This document shows, one piece after another, positions 51,661-61,750 of a DNA stretch of 64,000 nt. How positions within the stretch are numbered: the first letter of the stretch is position 1; every line of letters begins with the position of its first letter. The DNA is from Allodiplogaster sudhausi (taxonomy: Eukaryota > Nematoda > Chromadorea > Rhabditida > Diplogasteridae): NCBI GenBank assembly GCA_945643635.1, contig CALZFC010000016.1:1890501-1954500 (forward strand), given 5' to 3'. Made by a program: the position numbers and the translations under genes. The notes under the pieces were generated by a model, which was given only the letters and a program-made list of their open reading frames with translations, was not told where the DNA came from and searched no databases.

Positions 51661-54600
51661 GAGGAATCTACTGTATCCCCTCTCTCTCTAACCCCAATAC
51701 CGTATCCTTGTGTCAGTCTTCTCGATCGTGACTCTTGTGCTGGTTCGCGGCTCGAATCGCTCTCGCCGTCGTCTCTTCCGGATGAGCGATTCACTGCTCG
51801 ATCGATACTCGTCGAGGGAGCAGACGCAGAACTACATCTCATTCATGCTGGTCGGAAAGTGCTTCGTCATGCGCGTACTGCCGCTGGTGGTCAGTGAGGA
51901 GAGTGAGTGGGTGAGAAAGAGAGAAGAGGAGATATAGAGGCAGAGAGGCAGAGAGAGAGACACAGAGAGAGAGAGCGAGATAAAGAAAGGCTGAGAGAAT
52001 AAGAAAGAGAGACAGAATGAGTGAGGGTGAAGGTAAGATGGAGAAAAAGCAGAGATTAGGAGAAAGCTAGAGAGAGGGAGAGAGTAGATAGGAAAAGAGT
52101 GAGAGCGAGAGTGAAGATATTGAGAGCGAGATCAGGGAGAGAGGGAGGTGTAGCACGGAAAGAGACAAATGGAGACGACTTGCAGATGGACATCACGGAG
52201 ATCGCGACAGACTACCGGTCGTGGCACGGCGTTTTCATGTACTGCGTCTGCGTCTCCAACTTTCTCGTTCTCCTCAACTCGGCCACGACTTGCATCATCT
52301 TTCTCAAGGTACGTACTTCGTGCTGCGGAACCCTCCCCCTCCCCCCAACAATGAAAGCATTGCATCTTATGCTTATACAAAGCTGGCAGATGCGCAAAGA
52401 AATAGTTTTGATTTAATACGAACACTCTGTATTATTTATCCTTTAATTAATTACATGTTTTTTCCATCATTTCAGGCGTCGACCTGGCTGAACGAGAAGC
52501 TCGAAGAGCGCAAGTCGCAGAAGCGAAAGAAGACGCTGCCGGACAATGGGTATGTTCAGGCAAATCACATCGTCTCATTGTGAGCAAAAAGAACTATTAA
52601 GCGGAATTGAACCCTTGACCATTCGACCAGCTCTAGCTTACAACCACTTAGCTAAGAGAACAACCTCGTCAACTTCAGGCAGATGCAGCGCGAGCGCGTG
52701 CTCATCCTCAGCTCGACGTGGGAGGCGGCGATGCGGCTGACGAATGGCCAGATCGGCTCGAATGTACGTCCTTTGTGATTCGTCCAGTTTAAGTCTTATA
52801 CAAGAAGCTTACATTGCTTACCATTAGTTCCATGACGAAAGCTACCGTAAGCGACTGGTTCTCTCGTTCTCATCATCTATCTCACTCTTTTTCTTTATCT
52901 CTCTTACCATCTCTCTCTCTCTCTTTCAGGTGCTCTGCGCGATGACCCGCAAGCGGGAAGGCGCAGCTCTCTTGCAGCAGCTGCGGCCCTCGCCACCGCC
53001 GCCTCCGTCCTTTGCACAAGTCGGCGACACGGCAATTGTGGCACTCATCGGGTTGCCGCAGGTGAGAGAGAGAGTTAGAGGGAGAGGGAGAAAGAAAAAT
53101 AAAAGAGGGAGAGAGGGATTGAAAGAAAGGGGGAGAGAGAGAAAAGGCATACGAGAGGTGGCAGACAAAGAGGGAGAGAATGAACAGAGAGTGAACAAAG
53201 GATAAGAGCAGAAAAGTGAAAAAAGAACATGAGTCAATCAAGGGAAGATTAAAGGAGATTAGCAATGCCTATGCAATTATAGGTGGTTGCGAAGAAGAGT
53301 GTCGAGTGTTTACAGCAGAACACGCGCTTTCACGAGGTGCGTCCAATTAATATTTTCATTCTCTTCTTTTTTTATCTTTATCAGGGAAGCATAGAGTAAA
53401 CAATGCACGTAGGAGTAAGCTTGGCCTCCTTTTCCAGGTGGCCGAGCAGATCTCTGGCTTCATCGCCGAACTCCTCGAGATGATGCGCGCCGGCACGCCA
53501 GAGGATGTCTGTTTTTTCTTCTTCTTCTTCTTCTTCTTCTTCTTCTTCTTCTTCTTCTTTGATTTTGTTATGTATTTATACTCCTTTTTAACTTTTTTCT
53601 CAGTATTCTTTGAATTCTTGAAAACTTGCATATGAATCTTTCAAAATCATTTCTTTCATTCAGCTCTTTCTTTTTTGTTGTTGTTGTTGTTATTAATTTT
53701 CTTAAGATAATAAAGCAGAAATCAATCAATCAATATATATATATATTGATTGCTTCAAAAAATAAATAAATATGATATATTGATTGATTCTAAGGTGATC
53801 AAGACACGCATCCGTCGAGTGGGCGCCGTGCATCACGCGAAGAACGTCAAGATTCCATCCGCCGTCTGGAAGGAGTTCAAGGCGTCGCTGCTGCACATTG
53901 TCGCAGAGTGCGAGTATCCCAGCGAGATGGTGAGGGATAGGGGAGAAAGAGAACCAGAGAAAGAAAGAGAGAGCGGGAGAGAGAGAGCGGAAGAGGGAAA
54001 GAAAGAGTGAAAGAAAGAGAGAAAGAGGGCGAAGTGAAAGAAAGAGAGCCAGAGTGAGAGAAAGAGCTAGTGGGAGAGAGGGAGAGACATAAACATAGAT
54101 CCGAAGGGAAAAGGGAGAGAGATAGCGAGCGAGGGAAAGAGTGCGAGAGAGAGGGAGAGGGCGTGATATTATATTAGCTTCAGTTTTTTTGCATTTACAC
54201 CCGAAAATTTTCACTTTCTAAATTTAATTTCACGAACATTTGATCAAGGGTGATCAAAAGTATAAAAAAATCCTGTGAAAATTTCTTCACTCAAAAAATT
54301 TACATTTTTAAATAAAGCATTTGTGCAAAGTTCCCTGTTGCCAGGACCGCGAGCGCGCAGTGGACGTGTGGCGTACGTTCATCTCGTTCATCATCTCGGA
54401 GATGAAGCTGGGCGTATGGGCCATCAGCGAAATCACCATTGGCACTTCTTCCTCGTCTGCCGCCGCGGCCAACGCTTCTGGCGCGGCAGCGGGCGGCGGC
54501 GGAGGCAAGAATGGCCTCGGCGGCTGCGGAGGGGGCTCGCTCACCATGCAACTGAGGCCGCCACCCTCCCCCTCTTCGTCGCTGACGGCGCCGCAGGTAG

Positions 54601-54900
54601 AGAGGAGAGAGAGACAGAGAGAAAGAGAGAGAAGGTAGAGGCAGTGAGAGAGAGAAAATAGAGGAAGCGAGAGAGAAAGAGAGAGAAAGAGAGAGATATC
54701 GTATGACTTATGTGGATATGCTTTTCCAGTATAACTATCAAGGCACACTAAAATTTGACACACTAAAATTACAGCCGCCTCTACACTCGGCACTGCGCAA
54801 CACGACCAGCACTCGCTCGAACACGCCAAATGGCAACTGCCATGCCAGCGGCGGCGCGCGTCATGTAAAGATCGCGTCAAACGGCTGTCCCATTCTTTAA
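46679..54900 (+). CDS. FMRFamide-receptor-like GPCR fused to a C-terminal globin (18 exons, 660 aa)
   Basis: Exons: 46679-46755, 47361-47469, 49288-49383, 49596-49685, 50378-50445, 50907-51048, 51141-51218, 51485-51584, 51717-51889, 52186-52308, 52476-52549, 52679-52763, 52930-53061, 53283-53336, 53438-53506, 53795-53929, 54345-54596, 54775-54900. All 17 introns are GT-AG, phases agree, and the CDS totals 1983 nt. Residues 1-352 are a class-A-like 7TM receptor: short N-terminus with NFS glycosylation site, TM1 VLGGTVGN, TM3 end IMIQRFMAARDPF in the DRY position, ECL2 with SPC and ELRRSETYKAFRI, TM7 VSNFLVLLNSATTCIIF in the NPxxY position. This pattern fits FMRFamide/DAR-type peptide receptors. 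Residues about 378-555 are a globin: helix A SSTWEAAM, helix E AEQISGFIAELLEMM, helix F/G GAVHHAKNVKIPSAVWKEF with proximal His at about 504, helix H VDVWRTFISFIISEMKLG. A low-complexity Ala/Gly/Pro/Ser tail follows. It may act as a plasma-membrane receptor carrying a cytoplasmic heme sensor; the function is inferred. Confidence 0.93.
50623..50699. repeat. (AAAT)n and (TA)n microsatellites
   Basis: About twelve AATA units are followed by about fourteen TA units, in the intron between exons 5 and 6 of the GPCR-globin gene. Confidence 0.95.
52590..52662 (-). other. tRNA-like sequence (pseudo-tRNA or SINE head)
   Basis: On the minus strand the segment carries an A-box-like TAGCTAAGTGGTT and, 40 nt later, a B-box-like GGTTCAATTCC, the spacing of an internal RNA polymerase III promoter. 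The T-stem and acceptor stem do not pair well, so it is unlikely to be a functional tRNA. It lies in the intron joining the GPCR and globin halves. Confidence 0.4.
53512..53558. repeat. (TTC)n microsatellite
   Basis: About fourteen TTC units lie directly after the GTCTGT donor of the intron between exons 15 and 16 of the GPCR-globin gene. The same intron later contains (GTT)n and ATCA/ATAT repeats. Confidence 0.95.
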
Positions 54901-55831
54901 CCGAGCGAACCATCACGCGGTATACGGTATCCGTAGCTACGGTAGCTTCTATGCGGTTTCAGAATGTTCTGGTATCTAACGCTGCGGGTAGCGGCTAGAA
55001 TCTTGAAAGCTTGCTATCAAAGTGGTGACCTGTGTATCAATGAAGTCCTGCTCTCTCCATTCATTGTAGACGCGTATTATTGTCTCGAAGTAAGACAAGA
55101 AGTGAACGCAATTGTAAGATCTTTCATTCTTTCTCCCCCTAATAGTCCCCCTCTTCCTCTCTTTCTCTTCCTCTGCCCCCCCCCACCCCTCCTAACGTGC
55201 ACACTCTTCCTATCGATGCTTCCCTCGCTCATATCAGCCCGAGCTTTATCAACCGCAAATTACAATTTCGTTGCTATTTTGGAGATATGTACATATGCCA
55301 GCCAATAATATTTATGTCTATTTTTGGTGTCATTCGTGTTTCTTTTAATTCTTGCTTTATTTGCTTCGATGCGCTTATTTGTTTGCTTACCGTGGCCATA
55401 TTCTCTCATCTCTCGCCGGCATCTCTCGCCATTTTCTAAATTATTTACGGGTTTTCACGAAACTATTCGTCGAGATTTTGCTTATTATTAGCAAAAAAAA
55501 CCTGACGGGCTTTGTGATTTCCAATGCGCTGCTGCTTATTTTTCACTACATTTCTTTTTTGCTTTCTGAATTTATCCGAAATGTGTGCTTTGCCTCTCTA
55601 GTTAAAAGTCGAAGAATGTTTTTTTTTGTTTATATTAATAAACTTTTCAAATTTGAAAAAAAAATGTTCACTATTTCTCAAAGAGAGAAGAAATTAAATT
55701 TGAAAACAAATGGAAATGTATATATGTATGTGTGTACATACATATGTATACATAAGTGAGAAAATGGCGACCTCATTGTATTGATGGAATAGATACACCC
55801 ACCTCTCTCTCACTCTTTCTCTATCACTATT

Positions 55832-55862
<31 letters not shown>

Positions 55863-55872
55863 TCTTTCGCAC
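54901..55872. other. intergenic stretch after the GPCR-globin gene
   Basis: Mostly AT-rich DNA with a short C-rich tract near 55177 and a CT run at 55804-55862. The first canonical AATAAA on the plus strand is at 55637-55642, quite far for a 3' UTR. I see no supported exon on either strand. Confidence 0.5.
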
Positions 55873-55878
55873 TTTCAC

Positions 55879-56992
55879 TGCTTTCTCCGGTTCAAACCAT
55901 TCCGCAACGGTGATGGGCTTGAAGAGCTGCCAGTGTGCCGGTTGGGGGATCACCACGGAATCCTGAAAGAAAAAGCTGCAATGCAAATGAACATACATAC
56001 TTTTAAATTGTTAATTTAGTCCGGTGGATTTCGAAAGTTCCCTATCGTAATTACACCGATACAACGTGATAATAATGTTGACGTGGAGGTCTTTACTGGC
56101 AATTGCAGCAGACAAAAATAAACGTGGCCGCAGGAATAGAAAGGTCTAAATACACAAAAAAAGTATATGGTAATGAAATTCTTCATTTGGGAGAATATTA
56201 TTAAACTGCTTCAATTTTTGCAAAGTCTACCAGCGAATAAATTGGACTTGGCTGAGGAAACCAAAAGAAAGTAGAAACCTTGGTGCCCGGAACTCGATTC
56301 ATGTGCAGCCGACTCGGCGGGCGTCGCCGCGCCGCCCACGACGACGGACTCCACGCGTCGAGGTCGGAGACGTCGTCGTTGAAGTACACGGCTGGCACGA
56401 GATGTTAAGTAGCATGATCGAGTTTGGCACCCTTCCAATTTATTGAGACTACTGTCAACAATGTCGGATTGTCGGAATCCAGACAAATAAGGATTAAATC
56501 CTATCAATGTTGCCCTTTTCCTTCGAGTATTTCCCCTCTCTCCTCTTTATCTTCTCACCTTTTTTTCCTCCAAGTCATTCTCTTTTCTCTCATTCTCCTC
56601 AAATTCGTTCTCACTCCTGACTCTCGCCCTCTCTCTCTCTCTCTCGTCTGTCTGACTCTCTGGCGTCTTCCGTCGCATGCACTGCCACCTTCCAATACTG
56701 CCCAACTCGACTCGGTCGCCAAAGTAGATGAGACCATTGGCGGGCAGTGCCATGTCGGAGACCTTAAAGGAGCACTAAACTAAGCTGTTACCTATTTAAA
56801 TTTTTCCAATCGCGTCTCTCTAAATCACATGCTCTCCTGCGCTTGTGTCAGGCAAAAATGCGAGAATTCAAATTAGAGTTTTGGCTCCTTTTATTGCTTG
56901 TGTAAGAAGACAAAGTGTTGCTACTTGCACTCCTTTCCCGAACGTTTTCTCTCTCTCTTTCCCTCTAAGACTCTCTTTCATTTCAATCTTTT

Positions 56993-57028
<36 letters not shown>

Positions 57029-57202
57029 CTCTCTGTCTCTCTCTCACCAGCAAATCCTTATCGACGGCAGCGACGACTCGGTCCCCTCCAAAGACGAGTC
57101 TGTCATCCGCACAAGGCCGGTCATCATTGACATAGTTGGCGAGGAGGGAGAGCGCTCCGCTGCGGGCCGGCTCGAAGGTGCGTGAGGACGCGTACGCTGC
57201 AG
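55879..57202 (-). CDS. amnionless-like receptor subunit, 5' half (N-terminal ectodomain)
   Basis: Minus-strand exons in coding order: 57048-57202, 56657-56762, 56279-56391, 55879-55962. The phases join (0, 1, 0) and the last exon exits in phase 0. The reading includes ALSLLANYVNDDRPCADD, RLVFGGDRVVAAVD, VSDMALPANGLIYFGDRVEL, WQCMRRKTPETVYFNDD, DAWSPSSW, HMNRVPGTKDSVVIPQP and HWQLFKPITVAEWFEPEK. The order of features (NW-like/PC, then D.xLVFP-like, LP..G, a lone Cys, VYF.D....W, RVP...DxVxxP) is that of the amnionless N-terminal region. The first exon enters in phase 1, so a signal-peptide exon further right is missing from this model. No Cys-rich region or TM is found directly downstream; the complementary half is at 17540-24716. 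Confidence 0.7.
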
Positions 57203-58457
57203 CTGGAAATGAGCACTATTTTGAAGATATTTTTAGTGTGCTTTCTTCCTTTTCGCATTTCTCCCCATTCTATTATTTTGCTTGTCGAATATACAAATTT
57301 GCTAATGATTAAAATATTACTTTTTAACTGAATATACTTTCACAAACCTATGCAGTAGATTAGAGTGGCGTGGAGAGAGCGAAGACGACGAGTCATCAGT
57401 ACAGATGAAATTGAGACCTGTCCTCGATATTTCCATGGGTTCTCTCTCTCTCTCTCTCTTTCTTTCTCTCCCACCTTCCCTCCCTTCTTCTCTTTCTCTC
57501 TCTCTCTCACTCTCAAATCTACAGTCTTTTCAGATAAATTGCAGCTGTGGCACTATTCCGATCAATTGACCTTCTACCAATTTGTTTATGTTTAAGCAGA
57601 GACTGCCAGGAGGTGATGAGTCGATGTAATACAATATGTAGCTGCGTCTGCCAGGTGGAAAAAGTGCCGAGAAAGGGAGAGAGAGGTTGAGAGAGAGAGG
57701 GAAGAAAAAAAGAAAGTATGACATAGAAACGTCTTTTTGGAGAAAAATTGATAATTGTTTTACGAATTGATCAGGCACATAAAATCTCGTAAGATCTAAG
57801 GGTGCAGACGCAATCCACTGAAGCCACATGGGAAGCGGTCGCTCACACATACATACATATTTATGGGACACGAGACAGATATGTATGTATGAATGTAGAT
57901 CGTAAATGAATAATGTTCAATCGTATTTTTAGTTTAGATGTTTAAATATATTTATGCACGACGTGAATCAACGTATTCAGGAAGTTTCTCTTTCAAGAAA
58001 TTTAACATCATCAGCTTTATAATGTTCAATCGTGATTAAGTGGCCAGTTCTTTATGAAGCAAAAGAATAGGTTTCGCGCGATTGGGCATCGCAAGAGCCC
58101 TCCGGAAGGCCTGCCCTCCCGGACCGCTGAGGTTGTTCCACTCCACTTCATTTTATCAATTGCCTATTTTGAACTGCTTGGCCAACGATTCTGGTCAGGT
58201 TGAGCTTGAAACTTCGGCGTTAGTTTTCTCTGGAAAGAAGAATTTTTGTGACTTCGTTCTACATACAATCGAATTTTCTAGCACTACTTGATCACATAAG
58301 GTGAAAAAGACGAGCATTAATTATTCGCCGGAGACCTCCTTTAATGGTAAAATAAAACACGAGAAAGCGCCAAGAGTTTATTACATAAAATTCGCCTAAG
58401 ATGTACATAGGTCGTGAATCTTTAATTTAAACACAAAAAAAGAAAAGCCCCCGAAAC

Positions 58458-59071
58458 CTGCTGATAAGCCGAGGACGTCCATCTTCTTGAGATTCTTGCA
58501 CTCCATAACGACGACCGAAAGTTTGTTCTTGTTTGGCACGTAGCGAAGCGCGAGGCGAACCTCGCCCAGGCGGGTTTCCTCGATAAAGCGAATACATATT
58601 CTTGGATGCAAATTTTAGAAACGTTGTTTGAATTGTTCAAAGTTCTAATATTGATATAGTAATTCAAATAATTCCTTTAAAAGCCAAGAGCTTTTTTAAT
58701 GCGAAATATAATAATAATTATAATAAATTTTATTAATATTAACAAATTAATTATTAAAAAAAAAATAAAAAAATAATACTCTCAATCTCCGCCGTGTTCT
58801 CAGTCGTCCCGGTAAGGTCGATTTTGCCAAGAGAAACTTGGCCGATCTGCACAAGAGTTCGCATATCTAGCATCATTCAAAGGGCTCACAGAATAGAGAA
58901 GGATATTGATTATATATGTGTATATTTAATCAAAAATATTTAAATGTAATAACTTCAATTTTTATAAATATTTAGTTAGTGACCTCTTCGTGCTTGCCGA
59001 ATCGATAGAAGATGTTGAGCAATAGAGTCTGCCCTCCGATTTCGTTGAAAGGAATATCATCGCATCCTTTT
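58458..59071 (-). pseudogene. synaptotagmin-like C2A/C2B fragment, incomplete
   Basis: Three minus-strand blocks in order: 58984-59071 (DDIPFNEIGGQTLLLN, then IFYRFGKHEE), 58780-58846 (IGQVSLGKIDLTGTTEN) and 58458-58578 ([19 protein letters not shown], then [17 protein letters not shown]). They match the end of C2A and the start of C2B of synaptotagmins. The loop-3 Asp residues of C2A are absent. The join between the last two blocks is out of phase with the visible splice sites (exit 1, entry 0), the 5' acceptor of the first block is not evident, and no DPYVK exon follows. It is probably a decaying copy, although a real gene with unseen exons cannot be excluded. Confidence 0.6.
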
Positions 59072-59159
59072 TTCCTTCCTCGTGACCATGAACCGGGGAG
59101 AGCTAATAGCGGTTACGAATGCGGCGTTCTTTGATCAGCGAGAGTGATGGTTGGATCGA

Positions 59160-59202
<43 letters not shown>

Positions 59203-59226
59203 GAGTGAGAGTGAGAGAGAGGGAGA
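59160..59226. repeat. (GA)n microsatellite
   Basis: An almost pure GA run with GAGAGT units at its right end, between the synaptotagmin fragment and the 59.5 kb exon. Confidence 0.9.
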
Positions 59227-59552
59227 TAGAGAGGGAGCGTAATAGAGGGATAAAGCGCCTGAGGGAGAGTGAGAGGTGGTCACGGATAATCGCATGCTTC
59301 TAAACCATTCAGCACCGCCACCAGCAACGTAATAAGCGGGGACGAGTGTGATGATAAGAGGGCAATGATGAGATGAGGCGAGTGATTGATGAATGGGGGC
59401 GAGTGATGATAGGGGGCGCGTACTAAAGATGAGAGAGCGCAGAGTAATAAGGGAGTCATGCAGAGAAAAAGAGCACGCGGTAACTCCTTGATGAGTGCTG
59501 GCGATCTCACAATCAGCTAAGCAAACATCTATCTTACACTTACTTTTTCTAG

Positions 59553-59679
59553 CTTGAAACAGTTAGAGCTCATGAAGGAGCAGGGTGGTCGAGCATTCAA
59601 TCTGCCAAGGCTGCCCGAGCTTCGGGCTATAAAAGAGAACGAAATGCAACGTGCTATCAGCTATCAGGAGAACGACTGA
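59553..59679 (+). CDS. terminal exon of an unrecognised plus-strand gene
   Basis: After the acceptor tactttttctag, a frame entering with one base reads LKQLELMKEQGGRAFNLPRL, then PELRAIKENEMQRAISYQEN, and ends D-stop (TGA 59677-59679). The charged helical composition and clean frame look like coding sequence. I could not find its upstream exons between 57.2 and 59.5 kb, and I do not recognise the family. It stops 108 nt before the splice acceptor of the next gene on the same strand, the spacing seen between cistrons of nematode operons. Confidence 0.5.
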
Positions 59680-59781
59680 TAATTCCAGAGTTTCGTCCCG
59701 AGATCAGAGGTGGTAATATTCAGATTCCTCACTCGCTTCGCTTACAATTTAGTGATGACTCGTTTTCGCTCCATCATTATA

Positions 59782-59788
59782 TTTCAGA
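59782..59788 (+). promoter_or_regulatory. putative spliced-leader trans-splice acceptor
   Basis: ATTTCAG ends at 59787, a single base before the ATG at 59789. No upstream exon with a start is needed, because the ATG opens a signal peptide. An acceptor this close to a start codon is characteristic of SL trans-splicing in nematodes. Confidence 0.5.
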
Positions 59789-61257
59789 ATGTCAGTGGAC
59801 ACCGTGCGACGTCTCTGTTCATTGGCCGTGTTCTCATTCGCTGTTGTCTTCTCGTGTGCCCCAACGAGATCGATAACCGAGCCCGCTCCGCGGGAAACGT
59901 CTTCAGCAACCTCTACAAGTTCGACAACCACGCCAAAATGGGCAAGCATGCCAACACCGGCAAACACGTCAACTCCAACAAATACGACTACACCTCTTGA
60001 AGGCACGTTTGCAGCTCTGACTTCTTCTTCCGTACTTGGAGACCAGTAACGTGCTTCCCTTTCAGTGTGTCGCCAGTGCACCCGCGACTCCTTCTATGAC
60101 GAGACGTACTGTCCAATCGGAACCATGGACTGCATGGCCATTTCGGCCAGAGAAGCTGTCAGCTATCCATCAGGCACAATCTGCCTTCAGGCAAGAAATA
60201 CTATTCTTATATTGTAAATCGTATGAATGGTTTATTGATAAAAACGACAAGAATAATAATCTCAAGGCCCAAATGACGTGCCCGCCTGGCACTTACTTGG
60301 CGGCGCAGGGTTCAACTGGCCAGACGATTCTTGTTCCTTTCACGACATTCACGGCAAATCGTTCATTATCAGTGCACGTACAATAAGCGTTGCTCATGAC
60401 GGAATCTTCTTAGAGGATTTTTTTTTCTCCCTATAAAGGTTGATCTCTCTTGTCCATTGGCAGAATTTCCGATGGTCTATTTTCTGCGGAGCCGACAATG
60501 GCCGAGACTGGATTCTTCGCACCGACACGGAAGACATCACTCTGCGAAGGCTTTCCTGCTTCAATCTCAGTCACTAAGACATTATTTTATTCGGAGTGTG
60601 AAGAAGGAAATGACAAGAGAGAGAGAGAGGAAGAGAGAAAAATTGAAGAATAGTGCTTTAGCATGCGGCAGCTGCAGCGCGACAGCCATCAACACGGGTG
60701 CTTCTCCGGTTGCCGAGTGCTCTCTCATTCCTCCCAACAATCCAAATATGTGCACACCAGTCGACGCCATCAACAGTGAAGTATACAAATTAATCTGTCA
60801 ATTTACTAAATCTTTTTCTAAAGTGAACTGTTGAATGCCTGCACAGATAGACGAGCTTCGCGGCTCTCCCTGCCTGCAGCTGCAGATCTCCGGTCGGCCG
60901 CAGATATTCCTGCAAGCCAATGACACTAATGTTTGCCATCTTTCTATATTTATTACTCTTTCTTTTTTAGTTGGTTTCGTTCTTTCCATCTTTCTCTCTC
61001 CTCTCTTCCACTCTCGCACAATCTCTCACTCTCTTTCTCCATCTCCCTCTCTCTTTCTGCATGTGTATCTCTTTCTCCATCTCTCTTTGTCTCTCTTTCT
61101 CTCTTTCCAGATCACCATTCAACTCGGAATGCCAGAGGAAGAGACAGTGCAGTGCATAATGGGTGCGTGGATCGTGACAACCTCAGATGGGGTCCGCCAT
61201 CTCCTTCAGGGACTCCCCCTGATCCCTAGACACGCCCCCGAATTGGCATCGACTTAG
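59789..61257 (+). CDS. secreted protein with two C6-type six-cysteine domains (7 exons, 286 aa)
   Basis: Exons: 59789-60002, 60066-60190, 60267-60332, 60464-60569, 60662-60780, 60847-60930, 61111-61257 (TAG). The phases agree and the total is 861 nt. A signal peptide (RRLCSLAVFSFAVVFSC) is followed by a Ser/Thr/Pro-rich, probably O-glycosylated stretch to about residue 70. Then come two Cys-rich domains: CRQCTRDSFYDETYCP..DC..IC..TC..FC, and CGSCSATAINTG..EC..MC..SPC..VQC ending near GAW. The spacing and the terminal C....W match the nematode C6 (DUF281) family of extracellular proteins. Function is unknown for the family. The first two introns use GC donors (GCACGT, GCAAGA), and the exon 4 donor GTCACT is weak, so alternatives exist there. 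Introns are short (63-180 bp). It is probably expressed downstream of the 59553-59679 gene. Confidence 0.8.
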
Positions 61258-61414
61258 GTTGTTTGTTAACTCAGGACAAGTCGTTCTAGCCTTCGTGTAT
61301 CTTTTCCCTTGTTTGGTTGCATAGGTCTTTGGGTCTTCCACGGTTACACCCTTTGCGAGCTTTTAGTATTGGTTTTTATGTCGCAGAGGTCTCATATCCA
61401 GTTCATATGATCTT

Positions 61415-61420
61415 AATAAA
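61415..61420 (+). terminator. poly(A) signal of the C6-domain gene
   Basis: AATAAA lies 158 nt after the TAG stop at 61255-61257. Confidence 0.5.
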
Positions 61421-61750
61421 GTAGTCTTCCCGTTGGAGGTTGAGAGCACATAACAAAAGGGTTTTAATCGCGTCTAGTCTACTAAAATGCTTCTGATTTA
61501 ATATAATGAAAGCGATTAAATCATTTGGCAGAATTTTAAAATGAACTTTGAATGTTCAATATATGGAAAACAAGATCAATGGACATTCCTGCGACTTTTC
61601 TCTCATTCTCAGTCTCTGTTGCCGTATTGCATCTTGGAAATGGCAGAATCGTGGTCAACGTCCCTCACTCGACGAACTTTTATGTATTCATCTGATGATA
61701 GAGAGAGCGAATATAATTAGGACATACATATGTACAGTACCGCTCAGCGG

